A DNA stretch of 64,000 nucleotides from Petrolisthes cinctipes (GCA_033782935.1 JAWQEG010001325.1:1488001-1552000), one strand, 5' to 3'; numbered from the stretch's first letter, positions 46,152 to 57,013 are shown. A program made the numbers and translations. Notes: generated from the sequence alone by a model not told the origin.

Positions 46152-48285
46152 TGTCGCGGAACACATTTCAGTCAACATCTACGCTCCTCGCTGCTACGCT
46201 ATGGTATTGTTTCACGTGTTCCTGCTAATATTTTCTTTTGTGTTCTAGTGGCTAGCCTGCTTTGCAGATGTATCGTGTGTGTATTCTAGGAGGGTTTTAG
46301 GTGTGTATGGGGGTTTTTTCTTCGTTAGGACTTAGTTCTTTTTTCCTTAGCGAAGGGGGGTTTTTCAGCCCCTTTGTTCGGAGTTTTTCTCCGTTTTTCC
46401 CCCCTTTCACCTTTCCTCCTGCCACTAGTACATTCTTCGTGTGTATTTTATCGGGGTTTCTGGGGTTTTTAGCGAGGTTAGTGGGCGCCACGTGGGACTT
46501 CACCCCACGTGGTGAGCACATGGGGTCTTTGCAGCCCTTCCTCTTGCCTTCCCCGATTATTATGTGTCCCCTCTCGGTAAAGGGGAGTGAGAATTGTGCT
46601 CTGGTTCTCTCTTCCTCTCCCAGGCGGGGGTTTTTTATTTAATTTTGGGTGTTTTTCCAATATTTGTAGCCTGGAGTGTTTCTTCTCAGGCTAGCTTGTT
46701 GGGGGCTACTTTTCGGGGTTTTTTCCCCTTCCCTGTCCTGCCTCCCTTCCTCCTGCCACTAGTACACGTCATTTAGTGTATTTTTCCTCGGGGTTTTTTG
46801 GTGTTAGCGAGGTTTTTTCCTCCCCACGGGGGGCTCTTTCCTCCCCACGTGGGGCTCTTTCCTCCCCACGTGGTGCGGGGGTAGGACTACTTAGCCCCTT
46901 ATCGTTGTTTCCCCCGAGTGTGGTTTAGTGTTACGTGGGGTGGGGGGAGCGAGGATTGTGCCAGGTTCTCGTTTCCCCTTCCCAGCGTATTTTTGGGGTT
47001 TTTTCTGGTGTCTTCCCAGTTTGTTTGTTACCCTGGGAATTGCCCATCAGGCTGTCTGTGCCTCTCCTTTGGGGCCTGCAGACCAGAGGTTCTTTCCCAG
47101 CCCCCGCGGGGGAGGGGGGGGGTGGTTTCCCGGGTTGGTGCGTGTGGGGTTTTTTGTTTGGGGTTCGTTCCCGGGTCCGAGGGGGCTTGCTATCCCCCTC
47201 TGCCCGTGTCCTATTATTTTTGTTTGTGTCTTTGTACGCATGGCTTCACGTGTTAACCCCTTTTTTGTGAGTTTTTCTCCCGCAGTCTGGCCACCAGCAT
47301 CGTTCGCCCCACGCACCCTGCTTCACCCCCTAGGCTTGCGACCCTTTGGTGTGTAGTGTGGAAGGCTGTATGTTGTGTTTTTCTCTGCACATGGTGCGAA
47401 CACGTGTGCGTGTTTAGCCCCTTGTGTGGGGATTTTCCCCGTGTGTGTGTTGATTGGTGTGTGCGCTCACGCTGTGACTGTCTTCCCCCGTGTGCGGTGA
47501 GTACTTGTTTGGTTTTTTCTCCTCGGGTTTTTTAACCCTGTGGGGAGTGAGGTTTTTTATTTTTTGCACGTGTCCCTTCTACTCTGTGTCTTGGGACCTC
47601 TGCACCTTTTTGGTGTTTTTCCTTGTCAGCTCTTTTAGTGTCTTAGGATATTATTCTGATAATGTTGCCTGCACTTCTGTAGCTGCCTTACCAAGCAACG
47701 TTTTACTCACTACACCTGCTTGACTTCTTGCTACTACTGTACTGTTCTTGTCTGCGTTGTAGCATTCTTCTTCGTGCAGTACTGTTTTTTCAACATACAG
47801 TACCTTCTCATTTCTCACATTTCAGTACAGTTTTTTATAGTTATGCGGTAGGGTAGTAAGACTTTCTATCTTTCTTCTTACATAACTCTTACTTTGTGCT
47901 TGCCCTTATTGGGGGTAAGAGAAGCTTATTACTTTCTGGTAGAGTAACAAGTTCCTCCTTTTAAACCCTCTCCCCCCTTGGGTTTCCTAGGGTCTACTCT
48001 CGGCTTTTGGGGACCGTGTTTGCGGGGTTTTTCCCCAGCAGTGTGGGGGTGAGTATGTGTGGTTTAGTGTTTTGCCTTGGGAGTTAGTGTTTTCCTCCCT
48101 CGGGGTGTTTTGTGTTTTTCCATGTGTGTACACGTGGGTTCACGTGTTAACCCCCTTTTTTCTCCCGCAGTCCACTTGTGCCTTGTGTGCTTCTTCTGGC
48201 TGCACCGTGAGGTTGTTCCTCGACGTGCATCACCACTGTTCACCCCGCACATGCTTCTGCACTCCCAGGAGTACGTTCCTGCTAC
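46152..48285. other. DIRS-like element, left interior: leader-like T/G-rich DNA, no clear gene
   Basis: Long T and G runs, duplicated CCACGTGGGG and TCCCGCAGTC phrases, and repeated blocks: GTTCACGTGTTAACCCC near 47250 and 48138; the 47300-47355 block resembles 51447-51512 in the recombinase region. Open frames of up to 142 codons are compositional. Introns or promoter cannot be assigned. Confidence 0.6.
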
Positions 48286-48597
48286 GTGCCTCTCGAGGTC
48301 ACAGAGGATCTAACTCCTAGCACCCCTCCGAGTCCCCATCGCCTTCCCTGGATGGTTCTGTGCCTCCCTTCCATGGTTTCCCACCATTCCCGGAAGCGAG
48401 CCAGACCACCACGCTGGCCCCCCTGGCTACCTGACCGGTACCAGGACCCAGCAGGGAAGCTGCTTCGTCTCCCCCATGGGCGAGCTCCTCGAGCCGCTCT
48501 CGGGGGTGCAAGCACGAGTCCAGGAGGAGGTCTCGCCCTCAGGTCCACAGGGTTTCGGGTCCCTAGCACCCCGAGAGGCCTCCTCTCCTTCCTTTAG
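48286..48597 (+). CDS. DIRS-like element, Pro/Arg-rich open frame (possible gag start)
   Basis: A 103-residue frame, rich in Pro, Arg and Ser. It begins after a pyrimidine-rich CAG and continues by composition into the repeat array. DIRS elements encode a gag-like protein at this place, but no conserved gag motif is recognised. It may equally be non-coding. Confidence 0.3.
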   Translation: MPLEVTEDLTPSTPPSPHRLPWMVLCLPSMVSHHSRKRARPPRWPPWLPDRYQDPAGKLLRLPHGRAPRAALGGASTSPGGGLALRSTGFRVPSTPRGLLSFL

Positions 48598-48599
48598 TC

Positions 48600-49640
48600 G
48601 GCTCTGATAACCCCCCCGAGGTTTCCACCTCAGCAGGGGGGGTCAGACCGTCGGGCTGCACCCCTGGTCACCTCCCAGGTACCAGGGCCCAGCAAGGAAA
48701 GGCTCCTTCTCCCACGCGGACGCGCTCAAAGAGCCGCTCCCGAGGGAGCAAGCGTAGCACCAAATGCAGGTCCTCCTCAGCTAAGGACCCGGTGGGTACC
48801 GACTGACGAACCTGCAGGTCCCTGCCAACTAGGCTCCGACCACAGCCTAGGGACCTACCCATGCACAACCTAGTACCAAAGAGCAGGTCCCTCTCAGCCA
48901 AGGACCCGGTAGGGTACTAACTGACAAACCTGCTAGGACCTGGCCAGCTAGGGGGCTACCCAGGCACAACCTAGTGCCAAGAACAGGACCTTTTCAGCCC
49001 AGGACCCGGGGGGGTACTAACGGGCAAGCCTGCTAGGACCTAACTAGCTAGGCTCCTACTACAGCCTAGGGTGCTACCCATGCACGACCTAGTGCCAACA
49101 GCAGGACCCACTCAGCCAAGGACCCGGTAGGGTCCCGACTGATAAACCTGTTAAGACCTGGCCAGCTAGGGTTCTACCCATGCACATCCTAGGGCCAAGA
49201 GCAGGACCCGCTCAGCCAAGGACCCGGTAGGGTACTGACTGACAAGCCTGCGAGGACCTGGCCAGCCAGTCTCCTCCACTATCTAGGGGCTGCCTATGCA
49301 CAACCTAGCACCAATAGCAGGACCCGCTCAACCAACAACCCGGGAGGGTACTGACTGAGAGGCCTGCTGGGACCTAGCCAGCTAGGCTTCGACCACAGCC
49401 AAGGTTCTACCTGTGCACAACCTAGGGGCTACCTCGGGCTCAGCCAAGGCGCTACCTATGCACAACCTAGGGCGCTACCCGGGGCTCAACCTAGTGCGAC
49501 ATGGTCCTCAGCCTAGGGGCTACCTGGACCTGAACCTAGTGGCTACCTGGACCTGAACCTAGTGGCTAGCTGGACCTGAACCTGGGGTCCCAGCCTAGGG
49601 GGTACCTGGGACTCAGCCTACGGCAGCTAGTTCATGAGAG
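48600..49640 (+). repeat. DIRS-like element, internal tandem array of about 110-125 bp units
   Basis: Six or more diverged units, each with CCTAGTGCCAA, CAGGACC, CAGCC(A)AGGACCCGG, GGGTACTGACTGAC and CCTGCTAGGACCT. Later units shorten to TACCTGGACCTGAACCTAG repeats near 49510-49590. Confidence 0.9.
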
Positions 49641-51360
49641 TTTGTAACACACGGCCTCTTTGCCGCGTGAGGGAAATAGGAGAGCGAATGCGATAACGTT
49701 TCAAAACGTTCTCAGAACTGTAACAACACTCAAACTCGGAGGTTTTTCCAGTCACTGGCCTCCCTGACAGTGACGTTTTTACGTCCCTCTTTTCCCGTAA
49801 TGATTCGCAGGTGGTCACCAGGGTTCTCCGAAACGTGAATCATTCTTTACCAAGAACGAGACACCCTACCCTGTGCTGACGTAGGTTTTCAATGGAGGTA
49901 TGTCTTCCAGCGGTGGGGCAACTGTGGGTCCCCCATAATTTCCCACAGGTAACTGCTTGACCCACCAGTCTTCTGTTCTGCTTGGCTGGAAGGTTTTCAA
50001 AGTAGTTTCCTCACCTCTCGGTGGTCCTTACCAAATTCAAACAAACCATTGATAAACTATACGGCTCCGGTTGTTGCCTACCGTCCTACCAAGCTGCACA
50101 TGTCACTCTTGGTGTCATGTCCAAGCTCTCAAGGATGATATTACAGCTACCCTAGTCCTCGCCTCGGATCACCTGTTTTGTATCCCCATAACAGGGGGAC
50201 ATGGAGCAGCAAGATTTGTGTCTTGTACACCATACTCACTCAATGGGGGCTTCTTAACTACGTCCTTAACCTTTCATCGCACGCATTCCACTTAGGGGAT
50301 GGGGGCGAGGGGATATTGGGGCTTCAGCTTTCCCTGGTCGATGCCTTGTATTAGTGCTCAGGACGGTCCTGGCGTTACACTCTCGACACTGTCCCAGACA
50401 GCCTCGTGAGATTTAAGGTTCGCCTCATTCCCTAGTGGGGGAGCCGGCCGATTATGTGCCACCCCACAGCCCCACTATTGCAACGGTACCCGTTCCTGAA
50501 CCCGCCCTTCTCACCTTCCCTGCCGCGTCGCCGGTAGGGGACTCGAGTCCACCTGGGGATTTTGGAGCCGTTCCCGTTCCCCCAATCTCTCTGGGTCTCG
50601 AGTCCCCGGGGGGCACCCTGGCGGAGGAGCTGGCTGCCTCTCCTCCCCCTTTCCCGTCGCCTCATCCTGTGGACGACGGGTACCTTCCCTACTCTTGGGC
50701 CTTTCTTCCTTCGTCCTGAACTCACTCTTCAGAGGAGGTCAGACGGGTGCGTAGTCTCCCGATCCTTCTCAACCAGAGGTTTGGGTGAGGAGGCACGACG
50801 GGCTAGTGAAGCGGGAAGCGGACGAACTTTTTGGTTTGTCCGTAGGCCACGCGCCCTTCCCCACCTACCATGGTGGAGGCGGCGGGACCCGTTCCTGGAC
50901 CTGCTCTATCCGAGTCCCCGCGGGGAGCGGGTACAGGATCTGGGGGGGGGGGCGGGACATCCACCTCATCCTTCAAGACGAGGTATCTGTTCCACTCGCT
51001 CTCCCTCACCCCCTGTGTTGCAATGGGGACTCCGCCCACCTTACCACAGGGTCCCCGTGGGAGACAGAAAAGGGGGAGGGTACGCCCGAATGGAAAAGGT
51101 CGGACGACTTACCTTCTGTCACCAGACATCCCTTACGTCATCTCCATTCTGTACAGTCTCATGTTTAGAACATCTTGGTGTTTCTTTTCTCCTCTCGGGA
51201 TATTTTACCCGAACCTAGGCCATAGCCTAGGTTCGGAGGACCCTAACAACAAAAATGGGGGGGGGGGTCCTCGACCCCCTGGCCCATCCCCTCGAGGGTG
51301 TCTTTAAAGACTTACGACTTGTAACTCTTTCTGGTTTTAACCGAAAGTTGTCCGTATATA
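49641..51360. other. DIRS-like element, centre: degenerate sequence without recognisable domain
   Basis: Pro-rich frames at 50435-50719 and 50870-51307 could be gag-like remnants. I looked for reverse-transcriptase blocks (a Y.DD motif, an Asp-rich palm strand) and found none. The stretch 51140-51370 is the first of three related units with a G run and a CCTCGAG...AGACTTTA ending. Confidence 0.5.
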
Positions 51361-51389
51361 ATGATAATAAATTATATGCGTAACAACCC

Positions 51390-52042
51390 TTCCACAGCAG
51401 CTACCACCCTAGCTTTGGGAAATCGCTTTACGATGGTCGGCCACCTCCACTGTTCGCCTCACGCACCTTGCTTCACGCCCAAGGGTTACGACCCTTTGGC
51501 GCGCGGTGTGTGCCGCCCCGGGGCTGAGCTGTGTCGGGAGACACCCGCCTCTGCCCGCACCCAAAACTCCCCCGCCCTTGCCTCCTTTCGTAACACGGGG
51601 ACTAGGGCCTGGAGAATGGCGGGCCCAGACTCCCTCCTGGCCCTTCACTGCGTCCTTTTCCTACCTGACCTTCGAAGGGGTTCCTCTGGAGGTTTGTCAC
51701 CTCCTCCAGAAAGCTCTCTTCCTGCTCGCCTTAGCTACAGGGTACAGGGCCTCTCAGTTGGCAGCCCTTACCCGTCACACAGCCTTTTCATCTGTAAGCC
51801 CTAACCTTACTTCTTTAACTATCCCCCCCTCTCCCGCTTTCCTGGCTAAGAACGAGCAGGCTGACGACAGGATTGGCCCTCTCGCAGTACCCTCGTCCCT
51901 GAGGGCTGGAAGTTTCCACCCCCTCTGGCCAGTCCACGCGTTTCTACATACGTGGAGGCGACGAGAGGGGCTTCTCCGGACCACCTCTTCTACAACTCTA
52001 GGTCCGGTAACCCTCTTTTCCCTAGGTCAATCGGATGGGTGA
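51390..52042 (+). pseudogene. Tyrosine recombinase (DIRS type), truncated at both ends and frameshifted
   Basis: The frame 51506-52042 contains LLQKALFLLALATGYRASQLAALTRHTAF, where the Arg of GYR-A-S-Q-L is the first catalytic Arg of tyrosine recombinases. LAKNEQADD and HPLWPVHAFLHTW (the usual HP..ALR.YL block) follow. The frame stops at 52042 before the His-x-x-Arg and Tyr boxes. The N-terminal SAM-like part is recognisable upstream in another frame (AATTLALGNRFTMVG, 51390-51440). In DIRS elements this enzyme inserts a circular DNA copy without target duplication, which fits the junctions seen. This copy is inactive. Confidence 0.8.
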
Positions 52043-52755
52043 CTGGATATATATATTAAACACAGGATTACTGCATCCTTGTGTCCTCCTTCATCCTCTC
52101 GGGATCGCATGACCTGAGCCGGGGCCATAGCCCTAGCTCAGAGGACTTTAATAACAAAGGGGGGGGGGTGGGGGGGGGGCCGGGGGCACCCCCTCTCCTG
52201 TACCTGACCCCTCGAGTCTGCCTATATAGACTTTAGTTGGTTAACAATTCTGGTCTATAACAGAATAGTCTACGGTATATACTAAAATAAATTACATTGT
52301 TACGGAATTCTTGTGTATTTATTTTCCAAACAATTACTTTACTACTATGAGTGACAGGAGATATTATTACACAGGATATCTGGATCCTAGTGTCCTCCGT
52401 CATCCCCTCGGGATCACATTACCTGAGCGAGGGCCATAGCCCTAACTCAGAAGACTTGAATAAGGGGGGGGGGGGTGGCCATGGGCACCTCCCCCCCTCC
52501 TCTCCTAGGCCCGAACCCTCGAGTCTACCTATAAAGACTTTATGTGTAACAATTCTGATCTATAACAGAATGGTCTACGGTTATATGGTATAAGCTACTT
52601 CTCCCCCACCACGGCTATTCACCTAGCCAGTGTCGGGAGGGGCGTTAGCTGCTTCCTCACCGGGCTCGGTTACCTTTCCTGCCCTCCGCTCTCAACCACT
52701 CTTAACTAGCACGTGATTGCCTCCACCTCACCTCCCACCTACCGCATCGCATGCT
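52043..52755. repeat. DIRS-like element: two diverged copies of a 3' unit with G runs
   Basis: Units about 52050-52310 and 52345-52590 share CACAGGAT(TA/AT)CTG, the CCTCGGGATC.CAT.ACCTGAGC block, GGGCCATAGCCCTA, a run of 10 or more G, CCCTCGAGTCT.CCTAT and CTATAACAGAATRGTCTACGG. A third relative is at about 51140-51365. Confidence 0.85.
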
Positions 52756-52857
52756 TAGCAACCAGCTGTACTGGTTTCACTATACCAATAATAGTGCATT
52801 TGTCGCGGCTTCTAGCCGCTTAAATTGTATTTATTGGTTTGTGAAACCAGTACAGCT
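52756..52857 (-). repeat. DIRS-like element, internal complementary region (ICR)
   Basis: 52756-52792 is the exact reverse complement of the left terminus (45930-45966). 52790-52857 is the reverse complement of the right terminus (53104-53171). The two meet at AAT (52790-52792), the complement of the ATT found at both insertion junctions. In DIRS1 this region templates joining of the two ends into a circle. Confidence 0.92.
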
Positions 52858-52910
52858 TCTACTGTCCCACCCACCTCCCGATGCGGCAGGCACTCACTTC
52901 TTTCTCATTG

Positions 52911-53171
52911 GAGTGGACGAGCGGTATTCAGCGGAGGAGGGGCTTAATACCTCACCTCACCACCACCAGGTGGCTCCACTATCAGTACAGCGCCAGATTT
53001 GAATTTTATTTACTTCTGATGAACGTCACGGAATTGACCCTTCCAACCCAGATTATGCCTACACGGGGCCTGGGCTTGTGAAGGGGCCTATTCTATAGCA
53101 ACCAGCTGTACTGGTTTCACAAACCAATAAATACAATTTAAGCGGCTAGAAGCCGCGACAAATGCACTATT
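52911..53171 (-). repeat. DIRS-like element, right inverted terminal repeat with 39-bp extension
   Basis: Complement of the left repeat over about 222 bp, plus an outer extension containing the palindrome GCGGCTAGAAGCCGC. It ends GCACTATT at the junction with element D. Confidence 0.9.
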
Positions 53172-53439
53172 TTAGCGTCCTTGACCTATCTCTGGTCTCT
53201 CCATCAATTGCAGCCTCTTGCCAGTGACTACCCATTGATGACTCATTGGGAAGTGGCCATTTTCCTATTGTGATTAAATTTAAAAGAGACACTATTAAAG
53301 AGCCTTCAGCACCTAAATTTAACGTAAAAAAAGAAGACTTGGTGTCCTTCACAAACGGTGTCAATATTGAAATTGTTGGAGAAACCATTGATGATAAAGT
53401 AAATAATATTCAAGATAATATCCTCAACAATTCCTAAGA

Positions 53440-56400
53440 CTACGGCAGATAGCGCAAAGCATAGAGTTCCATGGTGGACGCCAGATTGCAGTGAGAGGAA
53501 TAGAGCCTACATGCTTTTCAAAAATAACATTAGTGATGAGAACCTTCGCAAGTATAAACTTGCGAGAGCTAGGGCTCGTCGAACCATCAGACAAGCCAAA
53601 CGAGACTCCTGGTGATGCTTTGTCTCTAGTATCAACAGTGAAACATCAATTTCCCAAGTCTGATCCACTGTAAGAAAATTAAATAAGAAAAAAATATCAA
53701 ATACAATTACCAACATCTATCTTAATAACATCAATTATGACGAACCTAGAGGCATTGCTAACGCCCTCGCCAGGCAGTTCTCTTTGGCTAGCAGCTCTGA
53801 AAATTACCATCCAGCTTTCCTGCCCATCAAGGAAGCATCAGAGCTGCAGCATATTGACTTTGCCACAGGAGATGAATTAGATTACAACAGTGATCTAACA
53901 ATGCAAGAGCTTGTCCAAGCCCTAGGAGCCTGTAGTGGGACATCCCCAGGACCCGATGAGATTCGGTATGAGATGATAAAGCATCTTGATCATGATTCCA
54001 TGATCAAGATGTTGCAGGTGTTCAACGAGATTTGGAGGGGTCACACCTTTCCAAACTCGTGGCACTTTGCACATGTCATTCCCATACCGAAAGGAGGGGG
54101 GGACCCCAGATCGACTTCATCGTATCGCCCTATTGTGCTCACAAGTTGCTTATGCAAGGTCAAGGAACGAATTGTTAATCGTAGGCTATTGCATTTTTTT
54201 AATTCCAGGAATTTGCTGGTTGAAGAGCAGTGTGGCTTCCGTAAAGGTTGCCAGACGCTCGATCAGCTAGTGAACGTGGAAGTTCAAATTCAAGAGGTAT
54301 TTGCCAAAAAACAATTTTTGATTGCAGTATTTTTAGACATTGAAAAAGCCTACGACATGACTTGGCGACATGGCCTCCTCAGGAAACTATATGCAATGGG
54401 ATTACGCGGTAACCTGCCCTTTTTTGTTAAGAATTTCATTTCTGACAGAAATTTCTCTGTTAAGCTTTTTTCGGAAACAGTCACTTTCTCGGACATATTT
54501 GTCTAGGCAAATGGGGTCCCCCAAGGGAGTGTTCTGTCTCCGACCTTATTTCTATGTATGATCATTGACATTCTACCAGCTCCTCCTCGAAATCTTAAAT
54601 ACTCACTGTACGCCGACGACTGTGTGATATGGCACTCCAGCTGTAATGCAGAGTTTTCGGCAACTCGGATCCAATTGGCACTGGATTGGATTCACAATTG
54701 GGGCCTCCAGTGGGGTTTTAAGTTTTCAGTAAGAAAGAGTGTAGGGGTTATTTTCACTCATAGGAAGAAGCCAGACGTCCGGCTGACTATGGGTGACAAC
54801 CCCCTACCTATTCAAAATTCTACTAAATTTCTTGGACTGCATTTTGACAGTCGACTGACATGGCGAGTCCATGTCAGTCAGTTAAAAATTAAATGTTTAA
54901 AAGCACTCAATTTGCTGAAGTGCATTTCTGGTACCCAATGGGGAGAAGATAGGAAGTCATTGCTAATGCTATATATATCCCTGATTAGATCTAGAGTAGA
55001 TTATGGGTCAATAGTGTATGGTTCGGCATCTGAGTCTGTGTTGAAAGGTTTGGATGTTGTGCAGAATGCGTGTTTGCGTGTGTGTCTTCGAGCCCTACGT
55101 TGCACTCGAATCGAGAGTCTAGAGGTGGAGTCACAAGTGCCTCCCCTCCGTTTCAGACGAGATCAACAACTTCTAATATATTGTGCTAAAAAATCCAGGG
55201 TGCCGAGTCATCTCCCCGGGAATGCCTTGCTTCGGCAACAGCACCCGAGAGGCCATGGCGCTAGGCCCCTGGCAGAGGGACCGAGTCGTCCGTCCGGGAA
55301 CCCCTGCGCCACAGGGGGCACTGGCGTGAGGCCAATGGGGACCAGGCCCCAAGTTCAGGTACCCGGGGAGCCGAGTCATCCTCCCGGTAATGCCTTGGTG
55401 AGGCATTTGCAGCCGGGGGGCCATGGCCATAGGCCCCCGGAAGGGCCTAGTTATCTGCCTGTGCGTCGCATGGCCCCGGAGGGCACTGGCGTGAGGTCCC
55501 TCAGAGCAAGACTCAACAACGTCGTAGAGTGTGTCGGTATAGAATTATCAACAATCGATTCCCTGGTTTTAGTAAATATTGCACCCTGGGTAACACCCCC
55601 CTTCACTATTGTGGATTACTGGCTACCAGGGGTTAAATCCCGGGTGCCGGAGGTGGAGGTACACCAGAGGTTTCGTGAGATAATTGTTCAACATCTTTCA
55701 TATTTCCATCTGGATACCGACGGTTCCAAGACGGATGAATGTGTGGGTGCAGGTGTATGGTCGACTGAATGTCAGTTAAGATTCAGACTGCCGATTCATA
55801 CATCTATTTTTATTGCAGAACTTTTTGCTATTAATAAAGCTTTGGATTTTGCCCTATCGACGGCCTACGATAGGATAGTTATATTTACAGATTCATTAAG
55901 TTCACTTCAAGGTATTAAACCCTTAAATACAACTAATAACGAAATACAGGGTAATATCATTAGTAAGCTGTTTTGTGCCAATAAATCAATCAAGCTAATA
56001 TGGGTACCTTCACATTATGGTATCTATGGCAATGAACAGGCTGATATACTAGCCGGGTCAACTGTTGATCTGGACCTTAGCATAGTCCGTACGGATCTCA
56101 GGTGTTTTGTTTCCCTCATTAAGTCTCGAATTCATCTCCTGTGGCAAAGGCAGTGGACCAGATTAAACATCAGAAATAAAGTAAGAACAGTCATTGAACC
56201 CTGGGCTACGTCATTATGGCGTAGCCGCAGGGACGATGTAGTATTGGCCCGCCTCAGGCACAATGCCACATGGTTCATCCACCTTGAACCATACATAAAT
56301 AGAACTTTTCCTCCTAATTGTCAATCATGCAACACAATATTATCTATAAGTCACTTATTATTTTTTTGTAAAGAATTTGAAAATCAAAGAATTAAAATTA

Positions 56401-56522
56401 AAAAATATTTTCAAATTAAAAATATTGCTCTAACCATCGAAAATATTCTATCAGATGATAAGAATATTATAAACAAACTGCTGAGTTTTCTGAGGGAGAC
56501 AAAACTTTATGACCTTATATAG
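53440..56522 (+). pseudogene. Element D ORF2: reverse transcriptase and RNase H, one internal stop
   Basis: The linker 53440-53780 is in shifted frames. From 53784 one frame runs to 56522, interrupted only by TAG at 54504. Motifs: GTSPGPDEIRYEMIKHL, HVIPIPKGGGDP, YRPIVLTSCLCKV, CGFRKGCQTLDQL, AVFLDIEKAYDMTWRHGLL (Asp), NGVPQGSVLSPTLF, YSLYADDCVIWHS (intact YADD at about 54606), LGLHFDSRLTWRVH. After a Gly/Pro-rich insert (55198-55500) comes RNase H: LDTDGSKTDECVGAG, IAELFAINKALDF, FTDSLSSLQGI, WVPSHYGIYGNEQADILAG. The C terminus has a Cys-rich CQSC...HLLFFC motif. If TAG were read or mutated back, polymerase and RNase H would both look functional. Confidence 0.88.
55198..55500 (+). repeat. 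In-frame Gly/Pro-rich repeat block inside element D ORF2
   Basis: Units starting near 55203, 55281, 55371 and 55446 (CCGAGTCATCTCCCCGGGAA and variants; 75-90 bp apart) encode repeated P-S-(H/R/Y)-x-P-G-N motifs. The block lies between the polymerase thumb and RNase H, where elements B and C have only a short linker. It leaves the reading frame open. Confidence 0.8.
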
Positions 56523-57013
56523 ATTGATATAATAAAATGGATCCATTGGCTTAATGACCTTTGGCTATATGCCTCTGGTTGATAGCCAAGAAATCCAACA
56601 AGGAAGGAGAAGTCAGTCAGCCTGTGAACAATATGGTTCCTGGATCTTCTCCTGTTCCTCCAAGTTAGGTATTGTATAATTTTCCTCATGTGTTCCATAA
56701 TTTAGGTTGCTCCAGCATTTACAGTATTCTAACTTATTGTGGTTAGTGTCTGGTTATTGTTACCTTGTTGTGTTATTGTTAGGATATTATTATTATTGTT
56801 ATTATTATTATAAGGTTACGTAGGTGGGATCCTGGGCCATTTTGTTTAACTGGTGTAGCTTATTCCTTCATGTTAATTAATATGCCATATTAAAAATCCA
56901 TTACTGACGACTTTACAATCTCCTTTTATATTCATGTGCGGTAGTAGTTTTCTGGATTCTTGTAAAATATTCCCCTAGACCTTGACTAGCTGAACTGCTC
57001 CCGTAACTTAATT

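Larger units (their letters stand above)
45930..53171 (+). mobile_element. DIRS-like tyrosine-recombinase retrotransposon, degenerate or non-autonomous
   Basis: A 7.24-kb insertion in the endonuclease of element D. Evidence: inverted termini of about 222 bp, the right one carrying a 39-bp extension; an internal complementary region at 52756-52857 made of the complement of the left end joined to the complement of the right end; no target duplication, only a shared ATT at the junctions; and a tyrosine-recombinase domain near the right end. This combination is diagnostic of DIRS1-type elements. No reverse transcriptase was recognised in the interior, which contains many repeats. Confidence 0.9.
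45400..53440 (+). pseudogene. Element D ORF2: endonuclease domain, split by the DIRS-like element
   Basis: The left part begins ILQWNCRSLRARFNEIKLLA near 45405, with frame changes, and has GVAIYIRHNLPF, SVYCPPDTVT and LILGDFNAHHTLWG. It breaks at VDDNTGN (45930). The right part resumes at 53172 with SVLDLSLVSPS and LGSGHFPIVI, where the usual catalytic Asp-His reads Gly-His. Joining the two flanks restores the conserved Gly-Asn-Phe-Ser string also present in element A. A TGA or TAG occurs after DERKGE near 45848. The domain is inactive for several reasons. Confidence 0.85.
41730..56815 (+). mobile_element. Non-LTR retrotransposon D (I group), interrupted twice
   Basis: After removing the two insertions (42965-44822, counting one target copy, and about 45930-53171) about 6 kb remain: leader, ORF1 (42164-45390), ORF2 endonuclease (45400-53440), reverse transcriptase and RNase H (53784-56522) and a 3' UTR ending in an ATT-rich tail at 56786-56815. 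A (TAA)n-type tail is characteristic of I elements. The leader limit is approximate. Coding parts read on through both insertion points in the same protein, so D is older than both guests. Confidence 0.85.

Noticed and set aside
46301..47356. Several overlapping open frames of 74-142 codons
   Set aside because: They run in all three plus frames, are Phe/Gly/Pro-rich from T and G runs, and contain no conserved motif. Treated as non-coding interior of the DIRS-like element.
45930..53171. A large DNA transposon with about 220-bp TIRs (Maverick or Crypton type)
   Set aside because: The internal complementary region, one-sided extension and 3-bp ATT junction match DIRS architecture. No DDE integrase, polymerase B or capsid gene is seen, and Cryptons lack long TIRs.
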